From: Carnobacterium viridans
GTDB lineage: Bacteria; Bacillota; Bacilli; Lactobacillales; Carnobacteriaceae
Assembly (NCBI RefSeq): GCF_900102725.1
Contig: NZ_FNJW01000003.1
Span: forward strand, 1-64,000
DNA length: 64,000 nucleotides
Direction: 5' to 3'
Part shown: positions 48,927 to 57,137 of the stretch, one piece after another
Position numbering within the stretch: the stretch's first letter is position 1
Layout: each line of letters starts with the position of its first letter
Program-made: the position numbers and the translations under genes
The notes under the pieces: model-generated
Told to the model about the DNA's origin: nothing
The model's database searches: none
What the model saw: the letters and a program-made list of their open reading frames with translations, nothing else

Positions 48927-48942
48927 ACTCGTTTGGTGTTTT
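48895..48942. terminator. Large perfect palindrome containing the distal operator
   Basis: AAAACACCAAACGAGT extends the GTAAAGATATCTTTAC core on both sides to a 48-bp perfect palindrome followed by TT. Could act as a hairpin terminator as well as an operator. Confidence 0.5.
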
Positions 48943-48954
48943 TTACTATTCTCG

Positions 48955-48982
48955 ATATATGAATCTATCTAATTTCATGTAT
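48955..48982 (+). repeat. 28-bp array repeat, copy 19
   Basis: ATATATGAATC / TATCTA / ATTTCATGTAT. Confidence 0.7.
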
Positions 48983-49082
48983 CAAAAGATTGTTCAAATA
49001 AAGAGCAGCATTGACAAGCGTACTTGTCTGAGTTATTCTTTATTCAGACAAATAAACTTGTCATTATAAAAGGAGGATAATT

Positions 49083-49391
49083 ATGAAAAAAGAAAAGATA
49101 TTAAACAGTTACCGAAATGAAAAAAAAGATGAAGGCAACGACCATATCAATAATATGAGTGATGAGAAAGGTTTCTTTGCTATGGCTATGTTAATCATGC
49201 TTATAACTATCTATAAAATATATATGAATTTGCCGTTTGGAGATACTGGTGCAATCCCATTATCTTTTTTATCTTTTCATAGCTTTAATCGTTATAAGCA
49301 AACGAAAGAAAAAGATACCTTGGTATATGGTATTGTTACTGGTTTTATTGGAATTGCGTTCTTAGTTTGGTATGTGATCGAAACAATATGA
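49083..49391 (+). CDS. Membrane protein of a third HTH-membrane pair (reverse gene order)
   Basis: 102 aa: a charged N-terminus (KKEKILNSYRNEKKDEGNDH), then two membrane segments (about 38-55 and 82-100). AAAGGAGG precedes the ATG. The regulator gene starts inside its stop (ATGA). Here the membrane protein comes first, unlike in the two minus-strand pairs. Confidence 0.65.
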   Translation: MKKEKILNSYRNEKKDEGNDHINNMSDEKGFFAMAMLIMLITIYKIYMNLPFGDTGAIPLSFLSFHSFNRYKQTKEKDTLVYGIVTGFIGIAFLVWYVIETI

Positions 49392-49624
49392 GTAAACAAG
49401 ATAAAAATTATTCAGAAGAGACAGATTTAGTACTGAAAAATCATTTAAAGGACACCCGTAGAGAATTAGGGCTTTCTCAACAACAACTCGCAGATATGAT
49501 CGGTGTTTCTAGAAATACGATTGGTTCAATAGAGAGATGTGTGTTTGTTCCTACAGCAAAATTAGCATTGATATTATGTATCGCTTTAGATAAAAAATTT
49601 GAAGAGTTGTTCTACTTTGATTAA
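49388..49624 (+). CDS. Small XRE/Cro-like regulator
   Basis: 78 aa with HTH_3: LKDTRRELGLSQQQLADMIG, VSRNTIGSIERCVFVPTAKL, ending KFEELFYFD. ATG 49388 overlaps the preceding stop. Same class as the regulators at 47765 and 48635. Confidence 0.85.
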   Translation: MSKQDKNYSEETDLVLKNHLKDTRRELGLSQQQLADMIGVSRNTIGSIERCVFVPTAKLALILCIALDKKFEELFYFD

Positions 49625-49665
49625 ATATAAAAAAATTAAAGAACCTTGTTAATACAAATTTCTAG

Positions 49666-49693
49666 ATACACGATTCTATGTAATTTCATGTAT
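49666..49693 (+). repeat. 28-bp array repeat, copy 20
   Basis: ATACACGATTC / TATGTA / ATTTCATGTAT, the exact consensus, preceded by AAAGAACCTTGTTAATACAA and ATTTCTAG. Confidence 0.85.
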
Positions 49694-49983
49694 TAATAGG
49701 TTGTTTTTGAATTATTGTTAAGTACAATAACCGATCCAACAATTACAAATATAAGAGATAATAACATATACGCAACTGCATGTGTACCATTGATTATGTA
49801 GTTATATGCATCTCCTCCTACAATAGCATTTGCTCCACCTATCATATCACCATATATATCTTCTTCCATGGGTGTATACACCCATAATTTATATAATCCA
49901 GTACATCCAAACACGGCAGCTAAAGAATACGATAAAAATGCCATGGTGTGTGTCTTATCATTATTTAATTTTATATTATCCAA
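49693..49983 (-). CDS. Small membrane protein
   Basis: 96 aa with two or three membrane segments (about 14-32, 62-86) and a polar middle (PMEEDIYGDMIGGANAIVGG). AAGGAGGG precedes the ATG. Its stop codon overlaps the end of array repeat copy 20 by one base. Unknown family. Confidence 0.55.
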   Translation of the reverse strand: MDNIKLNNDKTHTMAFLSYSLAAVFGCTGLYKLWVYTPMEEDIYGDMIGGANAIVGGDAYNYIINGTHAVAYMLLSLIFVIVGSVIVLNNNSKTTY

Positions 49984-50008
49984 TTTTTTTCCCTCCTTTA
50001 TGATTTTA

Positions 50009-50036
50009 TTCTATATTAAATACCAATTTCATGTAT
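50009..50036 (+). repeat. Array repeat, right half conserved
   Basis: CAATTTCATGTAT at 50024-50036 equals the right arm; the left part is poorly conserved. It is the right edge of the array. Confidence 0.45.
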
Positions 50037-50246
50037 CAATAATAAATTTATCTGTCGCTATATGCTTCTAACCAATGATGGGATTGTAATTCTTTTAATG
50101 TTCTAAATGGTACAATTCTGCTTCAAAATATTAAAAGTATAGATTCTACAGCTAAAATTATTGGTAATCCTATTCATCACTTAGAACAAAAATTGATCGA
50201 AAAATCACCGCTGAAGTTTTTAAACTAATCTATATGCATTTGTATC
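50037..50246. other. Short remnant sequence
   Basis: On the plus strand an open stretch without start ends IIGNPIHHLEQKLIEKSPLK at 50226. Not assignable. Confidence 0.3.
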
Positions 50247-50996
50247 TTATAATTTCTTTTGTGACTTCTGATCAACAAAAGAGTCATATTCCTCTTTGAA
50301 AACTTGAAGAAATTCTTCTAATAGCTGTTCATCTTGCTTTTGCACAGCTACATTTGACCAAAAAGATACTTCACTTGATTCATCCTCGGTTTCATCAAAA
50401 ATGTCTGACCAGTCTTCAATAACAGAATCCGTCAGTGGTTGGAAGTGGTCAATTATTGATATGCGTTTATCAGTTGAACATTCTTCTTTAAAAAAGACAA
50501 TGAACGCTTTAACATCAGCCATTGATTTTTGAACTTCATCAGATTCTTGAATTCTATTTTCTAACTCCCTGCGACTTTCAGTCTTACTTTCCTCAGTAAA
50601 CCCCTCGAAAGTAATCTCCCATAGTAATTCGCTTAAAAAATCGATTTTAGGTATATCCAATGGAAATATAACGTTATAATGGAGCATCTCTTTAAAAGAA
50701 AGATAATCAACTGAGTAGTGCTTTCCATCTTCATTAAAGGTACAAAAAATATCCATCACTATTTCGTCTGTAAAAGCATCTTCAATCCATTTAGCGGTAA
50801 AAGTATATCCACCCCTAGAAACAGCATCCGTTGTGTCTGCTCTATCCAATTCTTCTCTCAACTGAACTAACTTTTTTTCGATATTACCAACAGTAACCTC
50901 TTCCTCTTGGTAATAGTGTTTCTTCCAGTAGTTAGCGATAGTCTGTATTATTTCATCGTTAAATAAATAGTTTGTTACAACCTCTTTTAAGATCAT
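50247..50996 (-). CDS. Hypothetical soluble protein
   Basis: 249 aa, acidic, no signal peptide or membrane segment. The segment DYLSFKEMLHYNVIFPLDIP followed by LLWEITFEGFTEES recalls DUF6557-like proteins, a weak memory-based match. It is outside the repeat array. The next gene upstream on the same strand is a glutamine amidotransferase, 60 bp away. Confidence 0.55.
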   Translation of the reverse strand: MILKEVVTNYLFNDEIIQTIANYWKKHYYQEEEVTVGNIEKKLVQLREELDRADTTDAVSRGGYTFTAKWIEDAFTDEIVMDIFCTFNEDGKHYSVDYLSFKEMLHYNVIFPLDIPKIDFLSELLWEITFEGFTEESKTESRRELENRIQESDEVQKSMADVKAFIVFFKEECSTDKRISIIDHFQPLTDSVIEDWSDIFDETEDESSEVSFWSNVAVQKQDEQLLEEFLQVFKEEYDSFVDQKSQKKL

Positions 50997-51055
50997 CCTT
51001 TGTCTTCCTCCATTCTTTTATTTCAAGCCCGATCCATGAAATAAATACAATGTAC

Positions 51056-51721
51056 TTATTTCACTTCACGTTCCAATGTATTTAGGATCGAAAATAGAAT
51101 GTCTTTATTCTCATCAGGGACGGGAAAATCTATTGTTTCTCCTTTTGTCACAGAGAAAACTGACTGACTAAGAAACTGTGAATCAGCTTCTACAATCTCT
51201 TTCACAGTTTCTTTGGTCGCTTCAAAATGAAATTGTAATCCTATCGCATTGAACAGGCGAAACCCTTGGTTTTCCCACTTTTCAGTAGAATATAAAAGCG
51301 TAGCATTGCAAGGTTTTTTAAATCCTTCACCATGCCAATGAAGGACAGTATATTCTTTACTCGGATGAAAGATTTGCGTTAAAGAGGTCACCGAGTGCCA
51401 ACCAACTTCTTTAGGAGTAGAAATAATGTCACTTCCATAAGCTTTAGCTAATTGTTGTGCACCTAAACAAATTCCTATCATCGGTTTCCCACTATCGACG
51501 ACTTCTTTTATCAAATGTCGTTCATCTTGTATCCAATGTTCTGTATCATTCGCACTCATCGGTCCACCTAAAACAATTAAAAAAGACACTTCTTCCGCTT
51601 TGGGAAAAGGCTCTCTGTTAAATACTTTAATCATTTCGACTGTATGATTATTCTCTTGTATCCAGTCCATAATTCGACCAGGTTTTTCAAATGAAACATG
51701 TTGAATAATATGTATATTCAT
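51056..51721 (-). CDS. Class I glutamine amidotransferase
   Basis: 221 aa. GICLGAQQLAKAYG carries the nucleophilic Cys, QFHFEAT the catalytic His and Glu; FLIVLGGPMSANDTEHW is the typical N-terminal part of stand-alone GMP-synthase-like amidotransferases (YfeJ/GuaA-like domain). The acceptor substrate is unknown. AAGGAGGG lies five bases before the ATG. Confidence 0.85.
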   Translation of the reverse strand: MNIHIIQHVSFEKPGRIMDWIQENNHTVEMIKVFNREPFPKAEEVSFLIVLGGPMSANDTEHWIQDERHLIKEVVDSGKPMIGICLGAQQLAKAYGSDIISTPKEVGWHSVTSLTQIFHPSKEYTVLHWHGEGFKKPCNATLLYSTEKWENQGFRLFNAIGLQFHFEATKETVKEIVEADSQFLSQSVFSVTKGETIDFPVPDENKDILFSILNTLEREVK

Positions 51722-52388
51722 ACTACCCTCCTTACTAAATATAGCAATTCATCTTTCCATAACGCTTTTTTATTAAACACTTATATTTTTTTGTATGTTG
51801 TGTTTCTCAATAATCTATTTTAACTATTATTAAAAGTTATCTAAACTATAATCAAACTCAATTTCTATACATTATTATTTTACTCATTTATTCGTTACCT
51901 TCATACGATATCCTTCCTTTTACTTAAGATATATAGTAAATAAAAGGGGTTGACCTAAGGTTTCTCATTTGCTAGCTGAGGTGAGAGAAAGTGGTGAGAT
52001 GAGCATAGTTGTACCCTAGCAAAGCCTAAAAATATATCTAAGCTGAACTAGAGTACGAATGTGTCTTTTATGTATGTTCTAGCCTCGGATCGAGTCGGAG
52101 CCTGCTTCACATGCTATATCGTCGGTGTTGTTGTCTCAACACGCTTAAAACACTCTTAAAATCCACCCTAAGAGTATTGTTTTAAGCTACCAGCCTAAAT
52201 CAGACCTGGATTACCGCCCCCACCAGTTCAAATCGGTCGTGGTCACCATTCAGAACAATAGAGGATATAGCGACCCTATTTGATTGTTCCTAGCATTCCT
52301 TATTGCAGCGGCGTATGCTTAACCTGTCCACTTAAATGCTGTCACGCACACAGCTTGGCTCCTGTGTTGGTAAAAAAGCCACTACTAA

Positions 52389-52417
52389 TTGCCAACAGTT
52401 TAAATAGTTGGTATAAT
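52389..52417 (+). promoter_or_regulatory. Strong promoter in front of a terminator
   Basis: TTGCCA (52389-52394), 17 bp, TATAAT (52412-52417). Transcription would start near 52424 and meet the terminator 30 bases later, giving a tiny RNA of about 55 nt, or read through into the par region. Confidence 0.6.
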
Positions 52418-52447
52418 AGTAGTACAAAACATTGAATTTAGTTGTCT

Positions 52448-52477
52448 CGTAGATTGCCGTCTACGGGGCTTTTTTTT
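52448..52477 (+). terminator. Rho-independent terminator
   Basis: CGTAGA-TTGCCG-TCTACG, then GGGC and eight T. Confidence 0.75.
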
Positions 52478-52570
52478 ATTTAATTATATTATTACTTTTG
52501 AATTAATCTAAATTTACTACACATTTTTTTTTTTGTAAAACCTTATTTTATAAGCAATATAAGGTTTTTA

Positions 52571-52870
52571 TGTAGATACGTCTACATGTAGATTTGTAGA
52601 TGTGTAGATACGTCTACATGTAGATTTGTAGATGTGTAGATGCGTCTACATAAGTCTTGAAACCGTTGTCCTAAAAGGATTCCTAGTTGTAGATGTGTCT
52701 ACATGTAGATTTGTAGATTTGTAGATACATCTACATGTAGATTTGTAGATTTGTAGATACATCTACATGTAGATTTGTAGACATGTTTTTTTTGATAACG
52801 TTTGACATCTATATACAGCATGGTATATTAACTATATAATACAACATGTAGATTTGTAGACGAATTAGAA
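52571..52870 (+). repeat. Iteron cluster, probable plasmid centromere
   Basis: Repeated TGTAGATACGTCTACA, GTAGATTTGTAGA and variants: three dense blocks (52571-52650, 52685-52780, 52845-52865). The core TAGAYRYRTCTA is palindromic. A further single block lies at 54141-54180 behind the second partition gene. Sites on both sides of parA and its partner fit a par centromere and autoregulation. Confidence 0.75.
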
Positions 52871-52882
52871 AAGAGGGGTAGT

Positions 52883-53707
52883 ATGGCTAAAGTAATAACA
52901 TATGGTAATTTTAAAGGTGGAACAGGAAAGACCACAAATAGTGCAATGATGGCTTACATGTTATCTAAATTGGGGTACAAGACATTGTTGGCTGATTTAG
53001 ATCCTCAAGCAAATGCAACATCTTTGTATTTACATACTAAACAAAGAATTACAAATAATATCGTTACTTTTGATAAGACCTTAATGTCTGCTATAGCTGA
53101 TGAGGATTTGTCTGATATCATCATCGAAATAAAAGACAATTTATATTTGCTTCCTAGCTTCGCTGACTTTACGTCTTTTCCTTTATTTTTAGAAAAGAAA
53201 TTTCCCAATAGTCAGTTAAAACGAGTTACTTTTCTAAAAGGACTAATTGAAAAAATTAAAGATGATTATGATTTCATTTTGATAGACGTCCCACCTACAT
53301 TAAGCACCTATACAGATTCAGCATTATTAGCATCTGATTATACAATTATTGTATTACAAACCCAAGAACGTTCTCTAGTAGGGGCAGAAGCTTATGTAGG
53401 ATATCTACAAGAGTTAGTTGACAACTACGATGCAAATTTCGATATTCTAGGTGTTCTACCGGTATTATTGAAAAATAATTCTAAGGTAGATGAAGCCACG
53501 CTTGCTACTGCAAAAGAAAAATTTGGAGAAGAAAATCTCTTTAAAAATTTAGTGAAAAATATGGAACGATTGAAACGTTATGACATTGTAGGCATAGTTG
53601 ATTCCGATTTAGACAATAAATATGATATACATGATAAAAGAGTAATGGCACTTTATAAAAAAGTTACCGAAGAAATGCTCAGTCGCTTAAAAGAGTTTGA
53701 TTCTTAA
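52883..53707 (+). CDS. parA: ParA-type partition ATPase
   Basis: 274 aa. Deviant Walker A NFKGGTGKTTNSAMMAYML, Walker A-prime LADLDPQANATSL, Walker B DFILIDVPPTLS. Lacks an N-terminal HTH, as in ParA/PrgP-like small ATPases of Gram-positive plasmids. AGGGGT precedes the ATG, the last iteron ends 20 bp upstream. It moves plasmid copies apart together with the centromere-binding protein encoded next. Confidence 0.93.
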   Translation: MAKVITYGNFKGGTGKTTNSAMMAYMLSKLGYKTLLADLDPQANATSLYLHTKQRITNNIVTFDKTLMSAIADEDLSDIIIEIKDNLYLLPSFADFTSFPLFLEKKFPNSQLKRVTFLKGLIEKIKDDYDFILIDVPPTLSTYTDSALLASDYTIIVLQTQERSLVGAEAYVGYLQELVDNYDANFDILGVLPVLLKNNSKVDEATLATAKEKFGEENLFKNLVKNMERLKRYDIVGIVDSDLDNKYDIHDKRVMALYKKVTEEMLSRLKEFDS

Positions 53708-53775
53708 AGATATATTAAACCATTTTAAGTGATTAAAAATAATGCTCATGCTCATAAGAAAGGAAGAGGAATATT

Positions 53776-54144
53776 ATGGCTGACAGTCTATTAAATAAAA
53801 ATAAGAATAAAGGTAAACGTAATCTTCTTGAACGAAAAGAAGAAGTAAAACCAAAAGAAGCTTTTAATCGAGCTAGCTTATTTACAGTCGATGAATCTCA
53901 GCAAGATCAATTTGACAAAAAAAAAGAACCTATTCAAAAAAGCTCAAAAGGAAAGACGACAACTATTCGATGTGCAGCAGATACCTCACATCGATTAAAT
54001 GCAATTATTACTTCATTTAGTTTAAATAGTGTAAATGAATTATTAGAAATTTTATTAGACAATTACGAAGCTTCTTTAACTCAAGATGAAAGAAGAGAAA
54101 TTAAGACTTTACAAGAGGTTTACCAACGAAAGTCTATAAAGTAG
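53776..54144 (+). CDS. Centromere-binding partner of ParA (PrgO-like)
   Basis: 122 aa: a basic, flexible N-terminus (LLNKNKNKGKRNLLERKEEV), then a ribbon-helix-helix-like C-terminus (TTTIRCAADTSHRLNAIITS, LNSVNELLEILLDNYEA). Position after parA and flanking iterons fit a ParB analogue of the PrgO type. AAAGGAAGAGGA precedes the ATG. Confidence 0.75.
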   Translation: MADSLLNKNKNKGKRNLLERKEEVKPKEAFNRASLFTVDESQQDQFDKKKEPIQKSSKGKTTTIRCAADTSHRLNAIITSFSLNSVNELLEILLDNYEASLTQDERREIKTLQEVYQRKSIK

Positions 54145-54180
54145 ACTTGTAGATTTGTAGACGTGTCTACATGTAGATGT
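54141..54180 (+). repeat. Downstream iteron block
   Basis: GTAGACTTGTAGATTTGTAG followed by ACGTGTCTACATGTAGATGT, same units as at 52571-52870. Confidence 0.7.
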
Positions 54181-54259
54181 ATTTAAATTGTTCATGAATT
54201 CAATATGGTTAACATATTCTAACAAATTTTTTTATTTTTAGAGGTTAGGAGGTCTTCAA

Positions 54260-54985
54260 ATGAATAAATTTTTCAAATCCATAACTAGCGACTACTTTGA
54301 AGATATTTTAGTACGATTAGCTCATCATTCGGCAGGGATTGAAGGAAATACGATTTCTTTACCTGCTACCGTTTCTATCATTGTAAATGGTACTTTACCA
54401 ATTAGTTCCGGCGCTACAGTTAGAGAATTTTATGAGATTGAGAACCACAAGCAAGCTTTTGATCATATGATAAATCATTTAATAAATGAAGAGACCCTTT
54501 CTACCACAATTATTAAAGAGATACACGCTGATTTAACAGATCGATTACAATACGATAAAGGTCAATTTAAAAAGAATGAAAATATGATTTTAGGTGCTGA
54601 ATTTCAAACATCTTCACCATCAGAAACACTTTTGTTCGTTTCTCAATTAATTGATAATTTAAATTATCGTTTAAGTATATCTAAAGATAGGGAAGCTAAG
54701 TTAATGGCTATTTTGGATACTCATATTCAGTTTGAACGGATTCATCCATTCTCAGATGGGAATGGCCGAACTGGTCGGATGATGATGAACTATTCTTTAT
54801 TACAGGAGGGATTTCCTCCATTAATTATTGAAAAGGATACAAAAGCACAGTATGTTGAAATTTTAGCAACTCAAGATGTAGATTCTTTTTTAACTTTTGC
54901 TAAATCAATCCTAGATAAAGAAACTAAACGAATGATAGCATTTCAAAATATGGATCAAGAAAAAATCAAAGAAATTGAAGAATAA
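54260..54985 (+). CDS. Fic family protein with N-terminal inhibitory motif
   Basis: 241 aa. The active-site motif is HPFSDGNGRTGR and an inhibition-helix motif SAGIEGN lies near residue 25, before the Fic domain, as in class II Fic proteins. Fic enzymes usually transfer AMP to target proteins; targets here are unknown. Plasmid Fic genes next to par genes may act in stabilisation. The last codons form one arm of the terminator hairpin. Confidence 0.88.
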   Translation: MNKFFKSITSDYFEDILVRLAHHSAGIEGNTISLPATVSIIVNGTLPISSGATVREFYEIENHKQAFDHMINHLINEETLSTTIIKEIHADLTDRLQYDKGQFKKNENMILGAEFQTSSPSETLLFVSQLIDNLNYRLSISKDREAKLMAILDTHIQFERIHPFSDGNGRTGRMMMNYSLLQEGFPPLIIEKDTKAQYVEILATQDVDSFLTFAKSILDKETKRMIAFQNMDQEKIKEIEE

Positions 54986-55022
54986 GCTTCTTAGGCTTTT
55001 ATTCTTCAATTTCTTTGATTTT
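54962..55022 (+). terminator. Terminator overlapping the end of the fic gene
   Basis: AAATCAAAGAAATTGAAGAA inside the last fic codons is matched exactly by its complement 40 bases later, followed by TTT. Confidence 0.7.
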
Positions 55023-55331
55023 AAGTGTCTCTCAGGAGCATTTTAAGACCATTTTAATTTGTTTGTATGTATATTTATCTATATAGTTGCCTGAGTTACA
55101 TTCATTTCTAAATATATAATACATAACAAATTTTTTATGCTATTTGTTATACCGATAACCCTATTGGTGATTCTTAACCGGGGTTTTCTTTCTCTACTTA
55201 ATCTAAATAAAGATTTCCTGAAAATAATCATTAGTGTATGAACCAAAAACTGACACTCGAAAAAGTGTCCTTTTTAGATGAGGTATTTTATAGTGAGTCA
55301 TCTGTTATAATTATGAGTAGGAGGGATTTTT
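55023..55331. other. Spacer with two hairpins
   Basis: ATAACAAAT faces ATTTGTTAT (55127-55152), and GACACT faces AGTGTC followed by CTTTTT (55252-55275). The second lies about 60 bp before the amidohydrolase start. No gene seen. Confidence 0.5.
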
Positions 55332-56633
55332 ATGAGCCAAAAAACAATTTTTAATTTAAAAGAAAATTTACTTGAAACATATAACGTTTCACTTGATTAT
55401 CATGGTGTCTCCGGTAAGCGATTAGCCGAACGGTTAGGAGCTTTATCAAAAATCGGATTAACAGAACAGAATGGGTCTTATCGTACTGGTTTTTCTTTTG
55501 AAGAAAAAGAAGCAAAAGAACTGGTCATGAAATGGATGAAAGAAGCCGGACTTTCTGTACATCAAGATGGAGCAGGCAACGTATTTGGTCGGCTGGAAGG
55601 CAAACGCCCAGGTGTACCTGCCGTATTAAGCGGTTCTCATGTCGACAGTGTCCAAAATGGTGGACACTTCGATGGTCCATTGGGAGTATTATCTGCTTTA
55701 GAAGTTGCAGAAGCTTGGAGAGAGACAGGTTTTACACCAGAAAAACCTTTTGAAGTCGTTATTTTTTCTGATGAAGAAGGATCGAGATTCCATGGTGGCT
55801 TGAATGGAAGTGAAGCTTTTATGGGATCAGGCGACTTAGACGAGAAGATAAAGAAGAAAGACATAAATGGGGAAAGTTTTGAAAAAGTATTGCAAGATGT
55901 GGGGTTAAGTCTAGAAAGTTACTCTAATGCCAAACGGGATTTGGATGATATCGAAACCTTTATTGAAATACATATCGAGCAAGGAAAACGTTTAGAAAAA
56001 GAAGAACTTCCTTGTGGAATTGTGACAGGAATTGCCGGACCTCAATGGTTGGAATACACCTTTCAAGGAGAAGCGGGTCATGCAGGAAATACACCGATGA
56101 ATGACCGGAAAGATGCCTTACTTGCTGCCAGTGAGTTTATAATCAAACTCAATCAAATTCCACAGCAAATTAATGATACCGCTGTAGCCACAGTAGGAAA
56201 ACTTCATGTAGAACCTAATGGAGTTAATGTCATCCCTGGTAAAGTTACCTTGTATGTCGATATTAGAGATATCTATGAAGAATCAAGAGATACCTTAGTC
56301 AATCGCATTATTCAACTTGGAGAAGAAATTGGAGTATCACACAAATTGTCTGTTACGTATAAAGAAACCTTAAAGAGCCCACCTGTGCCAATTTCTGAAG
56401 ACCAGCAAGAGCTACTTGAAGAGGCTATGAAAGTAAACGGCATCCGACCTTATCGTTTGCCAAGCGGAGCAGGACACGATGCAATGGTTCTCGGAGCACA
56501 AATACCCATAGTCATGCTGTTTGTTAAGAGTAGAGATGGCATCAGCCATAACCCGACAGAATGGTCCGACTTAAACGACTGCATCCAGACTATACACGTA
56601 CTAAAAACCTATATAGAAAAATTGCAGTACTAA
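55332..56633 (+). CDS. M20-family amidohydrolase (N-carbamoyl-L-amino acid hydrolase / allantoate amidohydrolase type)
   Basis: 433 aa. Metal ligands in SGSHVDSVQNGGHFDGPLG and FSDEEGSRFHGGLNGSEAF, HIEQGKRLE, dimerisation-domain QGEAGHAGNTPMNDRKD, and SGAGHDAMVL at the end. These are the signature of the Zn-dependent hydantoinase/carbamoylase family. The exact substrate (N-carbamoyl or N-acyl amino acid, ureidoglycolate) cannot be read from sequence. AGGAGGG precedes the ATG. Stands alone. Confidence 0.87.
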   Translation: MSQKTIFNLKENLLETYNVSLDYHGVSGKRLAERLGALSKIGLTEQNGSYRTGFSFEEKEAKELVMKWMKEAGLSVHQDGAGNVFGRLEGKRPGVPAVLSGSHVDSVQNGGHFDGPLGVLSALEVAEAWRETGFTPEKPFEVVIFSDEEGSRFHGGLNGSEAFMGSGDLDEKIKKKDINGESFEKVLQDVGLSLESYSNAKRDLDDIETFIEIHIEQGKRLEKEELPCGIVTGIAGPQWLEYTFQGEAGHAGNTPMNDRKDALLAASEFIIKLNQIPQQINDTAVATVGKLHVEPNGVNVIPGKVTLYVDIRDIYEESRDTLVNRIIQLGEEIGVSHKLSVTYKETLKSPPVPISEDQQELLEEAMKVNGIRPYRLPSGAGHDAMVLGAQIPIVMLFVKSRDGISHNPTEWSDLNDCIQTIHVLKTYIEKLQY

Positions 56634-56863
56634 AATTGAATAAAAAACATAACTTTATAGTGCAAAAAAGAATACAAATTTTTCTGTGTAGTTCATACTA
56701 CTCCGTTTTTTTGTACTCTCGACTCTTACTCTGCTTTACATGACACTATTAACTTATTTATATCCAATTTACCTTTTTTTACACTGGTTTACTAGTGTAG
56801 TAAGCGACATTCCAAACATATACCTAATTAAGCATTCCTATAGAAAAGTATTTTTATAGTGTT

Positions 56864-57034
56864 TTATTTTGTACTTAAATCATCTATTGTTTCTTTTAGT
56901 AGTTCATATTCTGATATCGATATAGTGGTTTCTTCCATATTTTTGTCTAGTAGTCTATTTAGAGATTCCATGCGGCCTTGCAAAGTACCATTATTGTAGT
57001 GGTTCATTATTATTTCTTTTATCACACCAAACAT
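56864..57034 (-). CDS. Small plasmid protein (56 aa)
   Basis: ATG 57034 is nine bases after AAGGAG (another ATG directly behind it is too close). FGVIKEIIMNHYNNGTLQGR, MESLNRLLDKNMEETTI, then LLKETIDDLSTK. Helical and mildly acidic; I have seen similar short proteins on lactic-acid-bacterial plasmids but no function is known. Low-complexity AT context like the rest of the region. Confidence 0.5.
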   Translation of the reverse strand: MFGVIKEIIMNHYNNGTLQGRMESLNRLLDKNMEETTISISEYELLKETIDDLSTK

Positions 57035-57137
57035 AATAATCATCTCCTTACATCTGTAATGAACAAATTAGTTTTTGCTTTATTAATATTATCATAAATT
57101 GACGTCTTCCATTTTATTAAAATTTTCGCAAAAAAAA

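Larger units (their letters stand above)
51940..52480 (+). ncRNA. Candidate large structured non-coding RNA
   Basis: About 540 bp with no open frame, GC content well above its surroundings, and many complementary segments: GAACTAGAGTAC with GTATGTTCTAG (about 52037-52085), GCTTAAAAC with GTTTTAAGC enclosing ACTCTTA with TAAGAGT (52143-52187), and a long-range GCTATATC (52114) with GATATAGC (52264). A TATAGT lies before the start, and CGTAGA/TCTACG plus eight T ends it. Size and plasmid setting recall the ROOL/GOLLD/LALF class of large RNAs of lactobacilli; I cannot assign the class from memory. Confidence 0.5.

Noticed and set aside
29225-49693. Reading the 28-bp repeats as a CRISPR array or as simple terminators
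   Set aside because: Intervals are hundreds to thousands of bases with genes, so not CRISPR. They lack a T run and many units have a separate strong terminator next to the repeat, so termination is not their main role.
51940-52480. Group II intron or tmRNA
   Set aside because: I find no recognisable domain V hairpin, no reverse transcriptase gene, and no tRNA-like ends.
52571-52790. CRISPR-like regular repeats
   Set aside because: Repeat units run into each other without unique spacers, are palindromic, and flank parA; there are no cas genes. Iterons explain them.
54260-54985. Doc/PhD toxin-antitoxin pair
   Set aside because: The Fic protein has its own N-terminal inhibitory motif and no small antitoxin gene precedes it; the gene before it belongs to the par operon.
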